Of a stretch of 64,000 nt of DNA, positions 10,943-23,018 are shown in pieces. Position numbers and translations under genes: made by a program. Numbering within the stretch: the first letter of the stretch is position 1; each line of letters starts with the position of its first letter. The stretch comes from Luzula sylvatica (Eukaryota > Streptophyta > Magnoliopsida > Poales > Juncaceae): contig OX326959.1 of NCBI GenBank assembly GCA_946800325.1, positions 19,684,862 to 19,748,861 on the forward strand, written 5' to 3'. The notes below the pieces were generated by a model. It did not search any database. It had not been told where the DNA came from and was given only the letters and a program-made list of their open reading frames with translations.

Positions 10943-11418
10943 AAACTAACTAGCTACCTTCCTACATATACCCACTACCAAACTATTTACAAACTAACTC
11001 ACTAACTAACTAACTAATTAAATAACTACTAGCTAACTAACTAACTAAGTACCTACCTTTCCACATACATATTAACTAACTAACTAACTAATTAACTAAC
11101 TGACCAACTTCTAGATAATTAACTAACTTACTAACTAACCAACTAACTACCTAACTAATTAACTAACTAAATAACTACGTAACTAACTAACTGACCACTA
11201 GCTAAGTAGCTAACTAACTAACTAACTAACTAACTACCTACCTTCCTGCATACCAACTATTTAACTAACTAAATAACTAACTAACTACTGGCTGACTAAC
11301 TAACAAACTAACTAAATAACTAACTAATTGACTAACTAACTAACCAACTAACTAAAAAATAGATAACTAACTAACTAACTAACTATTTAACGAACTAACT
11401 TCCATCTTATATACATAT

Positions 11419-11457
<39 letters not shown>

Positions 11458-12187
11458 TTAACTAACTAACTAACTAGGTAGCTTCCTTCCTACATACCCA
11501 CTAACTAATTAATTTACTAACTAACTAAATAACTAATCAACAAACTAACTAGCTTACTTACTACTAGCTAACTAACCGACTAACTACCTTCCAACATACC
11601 TATTAACTAACTACCTAAATAACTAAATAACTACTAGATAACTAACTAACTAACTAACACACAAACTAATTAACTAACTATCTAACTATCTAACTAACTA
11701 ACTTCTTACATAAATATTAACTAACTAACTAACTCACTAACTAATTAACTAACAACATAACTAACTCACTAACTAACTAAGCAACTAACTAACTAACTAA
11801 GTACCTTCGCGCATACCCACTAACTAACAAACTAACTAACTAGCTAACTAGCCAACTAACTAACCACCTACCTTCCTACATACCCACTATCTAACTAACT
11901 AACAAACTAATTAACAAACGAATGGACTAACTATTTAACTAACTAACTGACTACTAGCTAAGTAACTAATTAACTAACTAACTTACTAATTAACTAATTA
12001 ACTAACTAGCTAACTAACTGATTAATTAACTGACTAACTAACTAGCCAAATAATTAACTAACAAACTAACAAACTAACTAACTACATACCCACTAACTAA
12101 CTAGCTAACTAACAAATTAACTTACTAATTAACTAACTAACTAACTAACTAACTAACTAGTGACTATCTAACTAGCTAGCTAGCTAG

Positions 12188-12218
<31 letters not shown>

Positions 12219-12374
12219 CCTACCTTCATGCATACCCACTAACAAACAAAGTAACTTACGAACTAATTGACTAACTAATTATCTAACTAATTGACTAACT
12301 AACTATCTGACTAACTAACTACTACATAACAAACAAACTTACTAACTAACTAATTAAGTAAATAACGAACTAAT

Positions 12375-12405
<31 letters not shown>

Positions 12406-12721
12406 TTAACTAACTAACTAACTAACTAACTAACTAGCCAAATAACTAAATAACTAACTAACTAACTAACTACATACCCACTAACTAACTAACTAACTAA
12501 CTAACAAACAAACTAACTAATTCGCCAACTACTTAACTAACTAACTAACTAAATAACTAACTAATTAACTAACTAACTACTAGCTAACTAACTGATTAAC
12601 AAACTAACTTACTAACTAACTAACTAACTACTAGCTCACTAACTAACTAAGTAACTAAATAACTAGCTGACTAACTAACTAACTAACTAATCAACGAACT
12701 AACTAACTAACTAACTAACTG

Positions 12722-12783
<62 letters not shown>

Positions 12784-13144
12784 CATTAGCTTACTAACTA
12801 TCTAACTAATTAACTAACTTACAATCTAACTACCTTCGTACATACCTATTAACTAACTAATTAACTAACTACATAACTTACTAATTAACTAACTACCTTC
12901 CTACAAACCCAATAACTAACCAACTAACTAATTAAGTAACAAGTTAACTAACTAACTAATATATTTTCCTACATACCTATTAACTAACTAACTAACTAAC
13001 TAACTAATTAACTAACTAACTAACTACCTACGTACCTTCCTACATACTCACTAACTAACTAACTAACTAAATAACTAACTAACTAACAAACTACTAGCTA
13101 ACTAACTAACTGACAAACTAACTAACTAAATAACTAACTAATTG

Positions 13145-13178
<34 letters not shown>

Positions 13179-13240
13179 AAACAGATAACTAACTAACTAA
13201 CAATTTAACTAACTAACTTCCTTCTTATATACATATTAAC

Positions 13241-13275
<35 letters not shown>

Positions 13276-13416
13276 TTAACTAACTAACTAACTAACTAGC
13301 TAGCTACCTTCCTACATACCCACTACCTAATTAATTTACTAACTAACTAACTAATTATCTAATTAACTAGCTAACTTACTACTATCTAACTAACCTACTA
13401 TCTAACTAACCTATTC

Positions 13417-13456
<40 letters not shown>

Positions 13457-13536
13457 CTAGATAACTAACTAACTAACTAACTAACTAATTAACTAACTAT
13501 CTAACTATCTAACTAACTACCTTCTTACATAAATAT

Positions 13537-13571
<35 letters not shown>

Positions 13572-14846
13572 TTAACTAACAACCTAACTAACTAACTAAC
13601 GAACTAACTAACTGACTAACTAACTAACTACCTTCCTACATACCCACTAACTAACTAACTACCTAACTAACTAACTAATTATTTACCTTTTTATTTAACT
13701 TAACTAACTAACAACCTTCTTATATACATATTAACTAACTAACTAACCAACTAACTTGCTAACTAACTAACTAACTAACTAATTAGCTAACTGACTAATT
13801 AACCAGCTACCTTCCTACATATTCCCACTACCTAACTAATTTACTAACTGACTCACTAACTAACTAACTAATTAACTAACTAACTAACTAGCTATTAGCA
13901 AACTAACTAACTAAGTAACTAACTACCTTATTACATACATATTAACTAACTAACTAAGTAATTAACTAACTAACTAACTCCTAGAGAACTAACTAACTTA
14001 CTAACTAACCAACTGACTACATACCCACTAACTAACTAACTAAGTAACTAATTAATTAACTACATAACTAACTAACTGACTACTAGCTAAGTAGCTAACT
14101 AACTAACTAACTAACTACATACCTTCCTACATACCCACTAACTAACTAACAAAATAACTAACTACTAGCTGACTAACTAACTAACTAAATAACTAACTAA
14201 TTGACTAACTAACTAACTAACTAACTAATTAACTAACTAATAGATAACTAACTAACTAACTAACTATTTAACTAACTAATTTCCTTCTTATATATATATT
14301 AACTAACTAACTAACTAAGTAACTAACTAACTAACTAATTAACTAACTAACTAGCTACCTACCTACCTTCCTACATACCCACTAACTAATTAATTTACTA
14401 ACTAACTAACTAACTAATTAACTAACTAACTAGCTAACTTACTACTAGCTAACTAACCGACTAACTAACTACCTTCCAACATACCTATTAACTAACAAAC
14501 TAATTGACTAACTACTAGATAACTAACTAACTAACTAACAAATTAACTAACTATCTAACTATCTAACTAACTACCTTCTTACATAAATATTAACTAATTA
14601 ACTAACTAGCTAATTAACTAACAACCTCACTAACTAACTAACTAACTAATCAACTAACTAACTAACTAACTAACTAAGTACCTTCGTACATACCCACTAA
14701 CTAACTAACTGACTGTCTAACTAGCCAACTAACTAACTAACTACCTTCCTACATACGCACTATCTAACTAAATAACTAACAAACTAATTAACTAACTAAT
14801 TAACTAACTATTTCACTAATTAACTAACTACTAGCTAACTACTAAT

Positions 14847-14880
<34 letters not shown>

Positions 14881-15233
14881 CGGGCTAAGTAACTAACTAA
14901 CTAACTGATTAACTAACTAACTAACTAACTAGCCAAATAACTAACTTACTAAGTTACAAACTAACTAACTAACTAACTACATACCCACTAACTAACTAAC
15001 TTAGTTACTAATTAACTGATTAATTAACTAATTAACGAATTAACTAATGACTAACTACCTAGCTAACTAACTAACTAACTAACTAACTTCATGCATACCC
15101 ACTAACTAACTAACAAACTAACGAACTATTTAACTAACTAATTATCTAACTAATTAACTAACTAACTATCCGACTAACTAACTAACTGACTAACTAACAA
15201 CTAGCTATCAAACTAACTAACTAACTAACTAAT

Positions 15234-15279
<46 letters not shown>

Positions 15280-15550
15280 GCCAAATAACCAACTAACTAA
15301 CTAACTTACTAACTAACTTACTAACTAACTAACTACATACCCACTAACTAACTAACTAACTAACTAATTAGCTAACTGTTTAACTAACTCACTAACTAAC
15401 TAAATAACTAACTAATTAACTAACTAACTACTAGCTAACTAACATACTAACTAACTGATTAACAAACTAACTAAGTACTAGCTCACTAACTAACTAAGCA
15501 ACTAACTAACTAGCTAACCAACTAACTAACTAACTAATTAATGAACTAAT

Positions 15551-15589
<39 letters not shown>

Positions 15590-16499
15590 GTAACTAACTA
15601 ACCACTAGCTAACTAACTAACTAACTAATTAACTAACTCACTAACTAACTATCTTCATACATACATATTAACTAACTAATTAACTAACTACCTAACTTAC
15701 TAATTAACTAACTGCCTTCCTACAAACCCACTAACTAAACAACTAACTAATTAAGTAACTAACTAACTAACTAAATAACAATTTTCCTACATACCTATTA
15801 AGTAACTAACTAACTAAATAACTAATTAACTATCTAACTAACTAACTACCTACGTTCCTACATACCCACTAACTAATTAACTAAATAACTAACTAACAAA
15901 CTACTAGGTAACTAACTAACTAACTAACTAACTAAATAACTAACTAATTGACTAACTAACTAACTAACTAACTAATAGATAACTAACTAACTAACTAACA
16001 ATCTAACTAACTAACTTCCTTCTTATATACATATTAACAAACTAACTAACAAACAAACTAACTAACTAACTAATTAACTAACTAACTAACTAACTAGCTA
16101 ACTAACTAATTAACTAACTAACTAGATAACTTACTACTACCTAACAAACAGACTAACTAACTTCCTTCCAACATACCTATTCACTAACTAACTACCTAAC
16201 TAACTAACTACTAGATAACTAACTAACTAACTAACTAATTAACTAACTATCTAACTATCTAACTAACTACTTTCTTACATAAATATTAACTAACTAACTA
16301 ATTAACTGACTAACTAATTAACTGACAACCTAACTCACTAACTAACTAACTGACTAACTAACTACCTTCCTACATACCCACTAACTAACTAACTACCTAC
16401 CTAACTAACTAATTCTTTACCTTTTTATTTAACTTAACTAACTAACAATCTTCTTATATACATATTAACTAACTAACTAACCAACTAACTCACTAACTC

Positions 16500-16532
<33 letters not shown>

Positions 16533-16817
16533 TTAGCTAACTGACTAACTAACAAGCTACCTTCCTACATATACCCACTACCTAACTAATTTACTAACTA
16601 ACTAACTAACTAACTAACTAATTAACTAACTAACTACTAGCAAACTAAATAACTAACTTACTAATCACCTTTCTACATACATATTACCTAACTAACTAAC
16701 TAATTAACTAACTAATTAACTACTAGATGACAAACTAACTTACTAACTAACCAACTAACTACATACCCACTAACTAACTAACTAATTAACTAACTAATTG
16801 ACTACATAACTAACTAA
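6266..16817 (+). repeat. (CTAA)n array with CCTTCCTACATACCCAC punctuation, 10.5 kb
   Basis: The block is CTAACTAACTAA with frequent single-base variants and short insertions such as GCTAGCTAGC. Every 60-200 bp there is a related non-CTAA block, (TA)CCTTCCTACATACCCAC or TACATACCTATTAAC. Because CTAA puts TAA in every frame there are no ORFs. Longer stretches recur: the TAGTGACTATCTAACTAGC anchor is at 8155 and 12158, about 4.0 kb apart. The stretch from 6710 to about 8340 is a direct copy of 38990-40740. Confidence 0.93.
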
Positions 16818-16986
16818 GGCGGGATTTGCAAATCCCGCCAAAAAGACAATAGGCGGGAATTACAAATCCCGCCAAAAAAACAATAGGTGGGATTTACAAA
16901 TCACGCCAAAAACACAATAGGCGGGATTTGCAAATCCCGCCAAAACACAGTTGGCGGGATTTGCAAATCCCGCCAAAAACACAATT
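16818..16986. repeat. 34-bp palindromic satellite, about 5 monomers
   Basis: The array switches abruptly from CTAA to GGCGGGATTTG followed by its reverse complement and an AAAAACACAATA-type linker. Several monomers are variants with TTACAAAT in the centre or a CACGCC arm. Confidence 0.93.
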
Positions 16987-17302
16987 GACATGACCTGACA
17001 TGACATTACAGGACAGGGATCAACATGACATGACAGGACACGACAAGACACGACATGACAGGACAGGACATGACAAGACATTACAGGAAAGGACATGACA
17101 GGAGATGACAGGACCCGACATGATAGGACATGACAAGACAAGACACGACAAGACACGACACGACACGACATGACTGGAAATGACATGAAACGATAGGACA
17201 TGACAGGACAAGACAGGACATGAAGGAAATGACAGGACATGACAAGACAAGACATGATAGGACAAGACAGATCATGACACGACAAAACATGACATGACAG
17301 AC
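16987..17302. repeat. (GACAN)n pentanucleotide array
   Basis: Units of five bases read GACAT, GACAG, GACAC or GACAA. The entry sequence GACATGACCTGACA is the same as at the other satellite-to-GACAN junctions. Unlike those at 25045, 41379, 53241 and 56028, this block leads back into satellite and not into CTAA. The stop-free minus-strand frames (Val/Leu-Ser-Cys-rich) are repeat artefacts. Confidence 0.92.
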
Positions 17303-17584
17303 AAAAAGACAATAGGCGGGATTTGTAAATCCCCCAAAAACACAATTGGCGGGATTTGCAAATCCCGCCAAAAACACAATAGGCGATATTTGCAAATCCC
17401 GCCAAAAAGACAATAGGCGGGAATTACAAATCCTGCCAAAAACACAATAGGCGGGATTTACAAATCACGCCAAAAACACAATAGGCGGGATTTGCAAATC
17501 CCGCCAAAACACAGTTGGCGGGATTTGCAAATCCTGCCAAAAAGACAATAGGCGGGATTTCCAAATCCCGCCAAAAACACATTT
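17303..17584. repeat. 34-bp palindromic satellite, about 8 monomers
   Basis: It repeats the variant monomers of 16818-16986 in nearly the same order (GGCGGGAATTACAAAT, a CACGCC arm, then AAAACACAGTTGG), so the two satellite-GACAN stretches are a local duplication. Confidence 0.92.
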
Positions 17585-17607
17585 GACATGACCTGACAGG
17601 ACATTAC
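17585..17607. repeat. (GACAN)n array, left part, ending in target site ATTAC
   Basis: This is the start of a GACAN block that resumes at 19106 after the solo LTR. The last five bases, ATTAC (17603-17607), are repeated at 19106-19110. Confidence 0.92.
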
Positions 17608-19105
17608 TGATGGGCGGGTTTTCAATCACTTTTAATTTGAGATATCGTTGTATGTGAAAACCAATTCAATCAACAAGTTGGAAATATATGTGTATAGTGG
17701 AAATATAGAAGTTCGTTCCACGAGGAGTATATGCGTCAAATAATGAATAAAATTCAGATCTTTAAAATAATTATTTCGAAGTTTCCAAAATTAATCAAAA
17801 ATTTGTGTAGAGATAGGTCTGAATATTATCAAATTTATCCTAAAATTTCAAACAATTTGGACAACGGAATAAAAAGTTATTAACGAATTACAATCAGGTC
17901 TCTGAAAAACAGTCCCTGGAAACAGCAGGTTTTTTTAGTATAAGTGACAGTTTTCAAAGACTCATATCAATTCAAATATTTCATGAAATTCAACGATTCA
18001 AAAAGTTCCCGAAACTAGAAATCAAGATCTACGCAATGAAAGAAAGATTTATTACTTTGATTAGGGATTTCAATTGCGAATGTTTGATGAGTTAATTAAG
18101 GGCTGTAATGTGAGTGAAAAGAGAACAAAAATATCACACAAAGAGAGACAAAGATTGAAGGCAAGAAACAAGATTTAGAACAAAGAAAAAGATTCAATCA
18201 CAACCTTAAACTATCATTCAACATACAAGAAATTCAAGATAGAAAAGAATACACCTAGATTGAGTAAAGAAACGCATCAAGAAGAGCCTCCTTTTCCTTG
18301 CTAGTGTTGTCGCTCGATTGGTCACCGAAAGGAAGAAATCTCGAGTCACGGGCTAAGTCGATGAAGAGTCACCAAAAGGAAAGACTCCGAGTCATGGTTG
18401 ACACCTTCTTCAAGCTCCGAAAGAGAAAACCTCCGAGTCACGGTCTCAAAACAACTTCACAAGTCCCGAAAGGAGAAAATCCCCGAGTCACGGTATAGTC
18501 TCGAGAAGGGTCGATTCGCCGAAAGGAAGGATATCCAAGTCACGGTCGAATCTCCCGAACAATTGAGTAGGATCTTGAATGGTTCTTGATGTTCTTGACG
18601 GTTCTTGGAAGTTCTTGAGAGGGAGAGAGAAGAGAGAGAGAATAAAAGTGCTCCAAGGAGCGTAACTCTGCCCATAGGCCTTGGGGTCTTATTTATAGTG
18701 TCATTGGGCTTTCTCATTGGCCGAGAGATGGGTGAGAGGATTGAGGGTAGTTGGGGGTGGTAGGTGAGGTAGGTGGGGCTGTAGAGTGGCAATTGTGTGA
18801 GTGGTTTTCGAGTAGAGTTTGGTGCAATCTCTTATGTTGATGACTATTTGCCTTCTCCTTCACACGTGTACCGAATTGGTCGGTATGATATATCGATTTT
18901 AACGGCGCGAGGAGACTAAGGCAACTACACTCTTGGATTGTCAAGAATTTCCCCCTAAAACCTGTAATTAAGCAATAAAATACACATAGTGAAGAAATAT
19001 TTTTGTTATCTCAAATATGAACAATTGTATATATAAAGTTGTGATTCAAAAGGGCTAAAATCCCCAAATTAGATATTAAAAAGGTGCTTTATTTTCCCCT
19101 TATCA
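17608..19105 (-). mobile_element. solo LTR, gypsy-type family, with ATTAC target duplication
   Basis: The 1498-bp insertion starts TGATGGGCGGG and ends CTTATCA. It is flanked by ATTAC on both sides. The unoccupied version of the same site is present at about 24880, where GACATTACAGGACAGGG runs uninterrupted, so the insertion is certain. On the minus strand it matches the LTR at 29765-31275 over most of its length, including the CAATTCGGTACACGTGTGAA stretch and the long U5 part. It carries spaced CCGAGTCACGGT motifs at about 18345-18545 and no convincing coding frame. Absence of any internal sequence points to LTR-LTR recombination. Confidence 0.95.
18690..18697 (-). promoter_or_regulatory. 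probable TATA box of solo LTR
   Basis: The minus strand reads ACTATAAATAAGAC, identical to the position-equivalent site in the LTR at 29765. A CCAAT box (ATTGG on the plus strand, 18716-18720) lies just upstream and an AG/CT-rich tract (about 18617-18645) downstream. Confidence 0.6.
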
Positions 19106-19758
19106 ATTACAGGACAGGGATCAACAGGACATGACAGGACACGACAAGACACGACATGACAGGACAGGACATGACAAGACATTACAGGAAAGGACAGGAC
19201 AAGAGATGACAGGACCCGACATGACAGGACATGACAAGACAAGACACGACAAGACACGACATGACTGGATATGACATGAAACGATAGGACATGACAGGAC
19301 AGGACATGACAAAACATGACAGGACAGACAAAATAATGACATAACAAGATAGCACAAGACAAGACTGAACATGACATGACCCGACAAGACATGACATGAC
19401 TGGACAGGACAAGACAAGACATGATAAAGGACATGAGTCGACAGCACAAGATCAGGACAGGACAAGAAATGATGTGATATTATATTATATGATATGATAA
19501 AGGACTAGACAGGACAGAATATGACAAGAAAGTACATGACAGGACAGGACCGGACAATACACGACACGGCAGGATAGGACAAGACATGACAATACACGAC
19601 ATGACAGGGCATGACAGGACAGGACCGGACAAAGACAATGACAGGACATGACATGACATGATAGGGCAGGACAATGACAATGACATGACGTGACGTGACA
19701 GGACAGGATAGGACAAAACATGACAGGGCAGGACATGACAGGACTGGACAGGACAATT
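19106..19758. repeat. (GACAN)n array, long diverged block
   Basis: The first 300 bp match the other GACAN blocks. An AT-rich island at about 19468-19500 (GATATTATATTATATGATATG) separates it from a second, more irregular half containing GACAATGACAATGACA and GACGTGACGTGACA. It then enters the satellite via CAATTGGCGGG. It has no ORF that is not repeat-derived. Confidence 0.9.
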
Positions 19759-20549
19759 GGCGGGATTTGCAAATCCCGCCAAAAACACAATAGGCGGGAT
19801 TTGCAAATCTCGCCAAAAACACAATAGGCGGGATTTGCAAATACCGCCAAAAAGACAATAGGCGGGATTCAAATCTCGCCAAAAACACAATAGGCGGGAT
19901 TTCCAAATCCCGCCAAAAAGAGAATAGGCGGGATTTGTAAATCCCGCCAAAAACACAATTGGCGGGATTTGCAAATCCCGCCAAAAACACAATAGGCGGG
20001 ATTTGCAAATCCCGCCAAAAACACAATAGGCGGGATTTGTAAATACCGCCAAAAAGACAATAGGCGGGATTTGGAAATCCCGCCAAAAACACAATAGGCG
20101 GGGTTTGCAAATCCCGCCAAAAAGACAATAGGCGGGATTTGCAAATCCCGCCAAAAAGACAATAGGCAGGATTTGTAAATTCCGCCAAAAACACAATAGG
20201 CGGGATTTGCAAATCCCGCCAAAAACACAATAGGCGAGATTTGCAAATCCCGCCATAAAGACAATTGGCGGGATTTGCAAATCCCGCCAAAAACACAATA
20301 GGCGGGATTTGCAAATCCCGCCAAAAAGACAATAGGCGGGATTTGCAAATCCCGCCAAAAACACAATTGGCGGGATTTGCAAATCCCGCCAAAAACACAA
20401 ATGGCGGGATTTAAAAATCCCGCCAAAAACACAATAGTTGGGATTTGCAAATCCCGCCAAAAACACAATAGGCGGCCCGCCAAAAACACAATAGGCGGGA
20501 TTTGCAAATCCCGCCAAAAAGACAATTGGCGGGATTTCCAAATCCCGCC

Positions 20550-21402
20550 TATTGTGTTTTTGGCGGGATTTACAAATCCCGCCAATTGTGTTTTGGCGGG
20601 ATTTGCAAATCCCAACTACTGTGTTTTTGGCGGGATTTTTAAATCCCGCCTATTGTGTTTTTGGCATGATTTACAAATCCCGCCAATTGTGTTTTTGGCG
20701 GGATTTGCAAATCCCGCCTATTGTTTTTTTGGCGGGATTTGCAAATCCCGCCTATTGTGTTTTTGGCGAGATTTGCAAATACCGCCTATTGTGTTTTTGG
20801 GGGGATTTACAAATCCCGCATATTGTGTTTTTGGCGGGATTTGCAAATCCCGCCTATTGTGTTTTTGGCGGGATTTGCAAATCCCATCTATTGTCTTTTT
20901 GGCGGGATTTGTAAATCCCGCCTATTGTGTTTTGGCGGGATTTGCAAATCCCGCCTATTGTGTTTTTGGCGGGATTTGCAAATCCCGCCAATTGTGTTTT
21001 TTGGAGGGATTTGCAAATCCCGCCAATTGTGTTTTTGGCGGGATTTGCAAATCCCGCCTATTGTCTTTTTGGCGGGATTTGCAAATCCGGCCTATTGTGT
21101 TTTTGGCAGGATTTGCAAATCCCGCCTATTGTGTTTTTGGCGGGATTTGCAAATCCCGCCTATTGTGTTTTTGGCGGGATTTTCAAATCCCGCCTATTGT
21201 GTTTTTGGAGGGATTTCCAAATCCCGCCTATTGTGTTTTTGGCGGGATTTAAAAATCCCGCCAATTGTGTTTTTGGCGGGATTTGCAAATCCCGCCTATT
21301 GTCTTTTTGGATTTACAAATCCCGCCAATTGTGTTTTGGGCGGGATTTGCAAATCCCGCTTATTGTCTTTTTGGATTTGCAAATCCCAATTATTGTATTT
21401 TT
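20550..21402. repeat. inverted segment of the satellite array
   Basis: Within these 853 bp the linker reads TATTGTGTTTTT, the reverse complement of the linker on either side. Both switch points fall at a palindromic monomer with TTTCCAAAT or TTTCCATAT in its centre (20528-20549 and 21403-21424), so the polarity flips without breaking the monomer phase. Confidence 0.93.
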
Positions 21403-22988
21403 GGCGGGATTTCCATATCCCGCCAAAAACACAAATGGCGGGATTTGTAAATAACGCCAAAAACACAATAGGCGGGATTTGCAAATCCCGCCAAAAACAT
21501 AATAGGCGGGATTTGCAAATCCCGCCCAAAACTCAATAGGCGGGATTTGCAAATCCCGCCAAAAACACAATAGGCGGGATTTGCAAATCCCGACAAAAAG
21601 ACAATAGGCGGGATTTGAATCCCGCCAAAAAGAAAATAGGCGGGATTTGCAAATCCCGACAAAAAGAAAATAGGCGGGATTTGCAAATCCCGCCAAAAAC
21701 ACAATAGGCGGGATTTGCAAATCCCGCCAAAAACACAATAGGCGGGATTTACAAATCACGCCAAAAACACAATAGGCGGAATTTGCAAATCCCGCCAAAA
21801 ACACAATAGGCGGGATTTGCAAATCCCGCCAAAAACACAATAGGCGGGATTTGCAAATCCCGCCAAAAACACAATAGGCGGGTTTTGCAAATCCCGCCAA
21901 AAACACAATAGGCGGCCCGCCAAAAAGACAACAGGCGGGATTTGCAAATCCCGCCAAAAAGACAACAGGCGGGATTTGCAAATCCCGCCAAAAAGACAAC
22001 AGGCGGGATTTGCAAATTCTGCCAAAAACACAATAGGCGGGATTTGCAAATCCTGCCAAAAACACAATAGGCGGGATTTGCAAATCCTGCCAAAAACACG
22101 ATAGGCGGGATTTGCAAATCCCGCCAAAACACGATAGGCGGGATTTGCAAATCCCGCCAAAAACACAATACGCGGGATTTGTAAATCCCGCCCAAAAGAC
22201 AATAGGCGGGATTTGGAAATCCCGCCAAAAACACAATTGGCGGGATTTGCAAATCCCGCCAAAAATACAATAGGCGGGATTTGCTAATCCCGCCAAAAAC
22301 ACAATACGCGGGATTTGCAAATCCCGCCAAAAACACAATAGGCGGGATTTGCAAATCCCGCCAAAAACACAATAGGCGGGATTTGCAAATCCCGCCAAAA
22401 ACACAAAAGGCGGGATTTGCAAATCCCGCGAAAAACACAATAGGCGGGATTTGCAAATCCCGCCAAAAACACAATAGGCGGGATTTGCAAATCCCGCCAA
22501 AATGACAATTGGCGGGATTTGCAAATCCCGCCAAAACCACAATAGATTGTGGCGGGATTTGCAAATCCCGCCAAAAACACAATAGGCGGGATTTGCAAAT
22601 ACCGCCAAAAGGACAATTGGCGGGATTTGCAAATCCCGCCAAAAAGACAATATGCAGGATTTGCAAATTCCGCCAAAAACACAATAGGCGGGATTTGCAA
22701 ATCCCGCCAAAAACACAATAGGCGGGATATGCAAATCCCGCCAAAAACACAATTGGCGGGATTTGTAAATCCCGCCATAAACACAATAGGCGGGATTTGC
22801 AAATCCCGCCAAAACACAATTGGCGGGATTTCCATATCCCGCCAAAAACACAATGGCGGGATTTGTAAATAACGCCAAAAACACAATAGGCGGGATTTGC
22901 AAATCCCGCCAAAAACATAATAGGCGGGATTTGCAAATCCCGGCCAAAACTCAGTAGGCGGGATTTGCAAATCCCGCCAAAAACACAA

Positions 22989-23018
22989 TAGGGTTTAGGG
23001 TTTAGGGTTTAGGGTTTA
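22989..23018 (+). repeat. interstitial telomere repeat (TTTAGGG), about 4 units
   Basis: Thirty bases consist of perfect TTTAGGG repeats between a satellite linker ending AACACAATAGGG and a monomer that resumes at TTTACAAATCCCGCC. The left half of that monomer's palindrome is replaced. This is the plant-type telomere unit and occurs only here in the window. Confidence 0.95.

Noticed and set aside
6266..16817. TTAG/CTAA arrays as telomere DNA
   Set aside because: The unit lacks the G-run of TTTAGGG or TTAGGG, is on both strands, and is interrupted by other blocks and insertions. True plant telomere repeat is seen only at 22989-23018.
16860..17405. Val/Leu-Ser-Cys-rich ORFs over GACAN arrays (also 19069-19465, 24730-25041, 41064-41375, 52936-53232, 55527-56024)
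   Set aside because: These are translations of a pentanucleotide repeat and are open in overlapping frames. Nothing suggests a protein.
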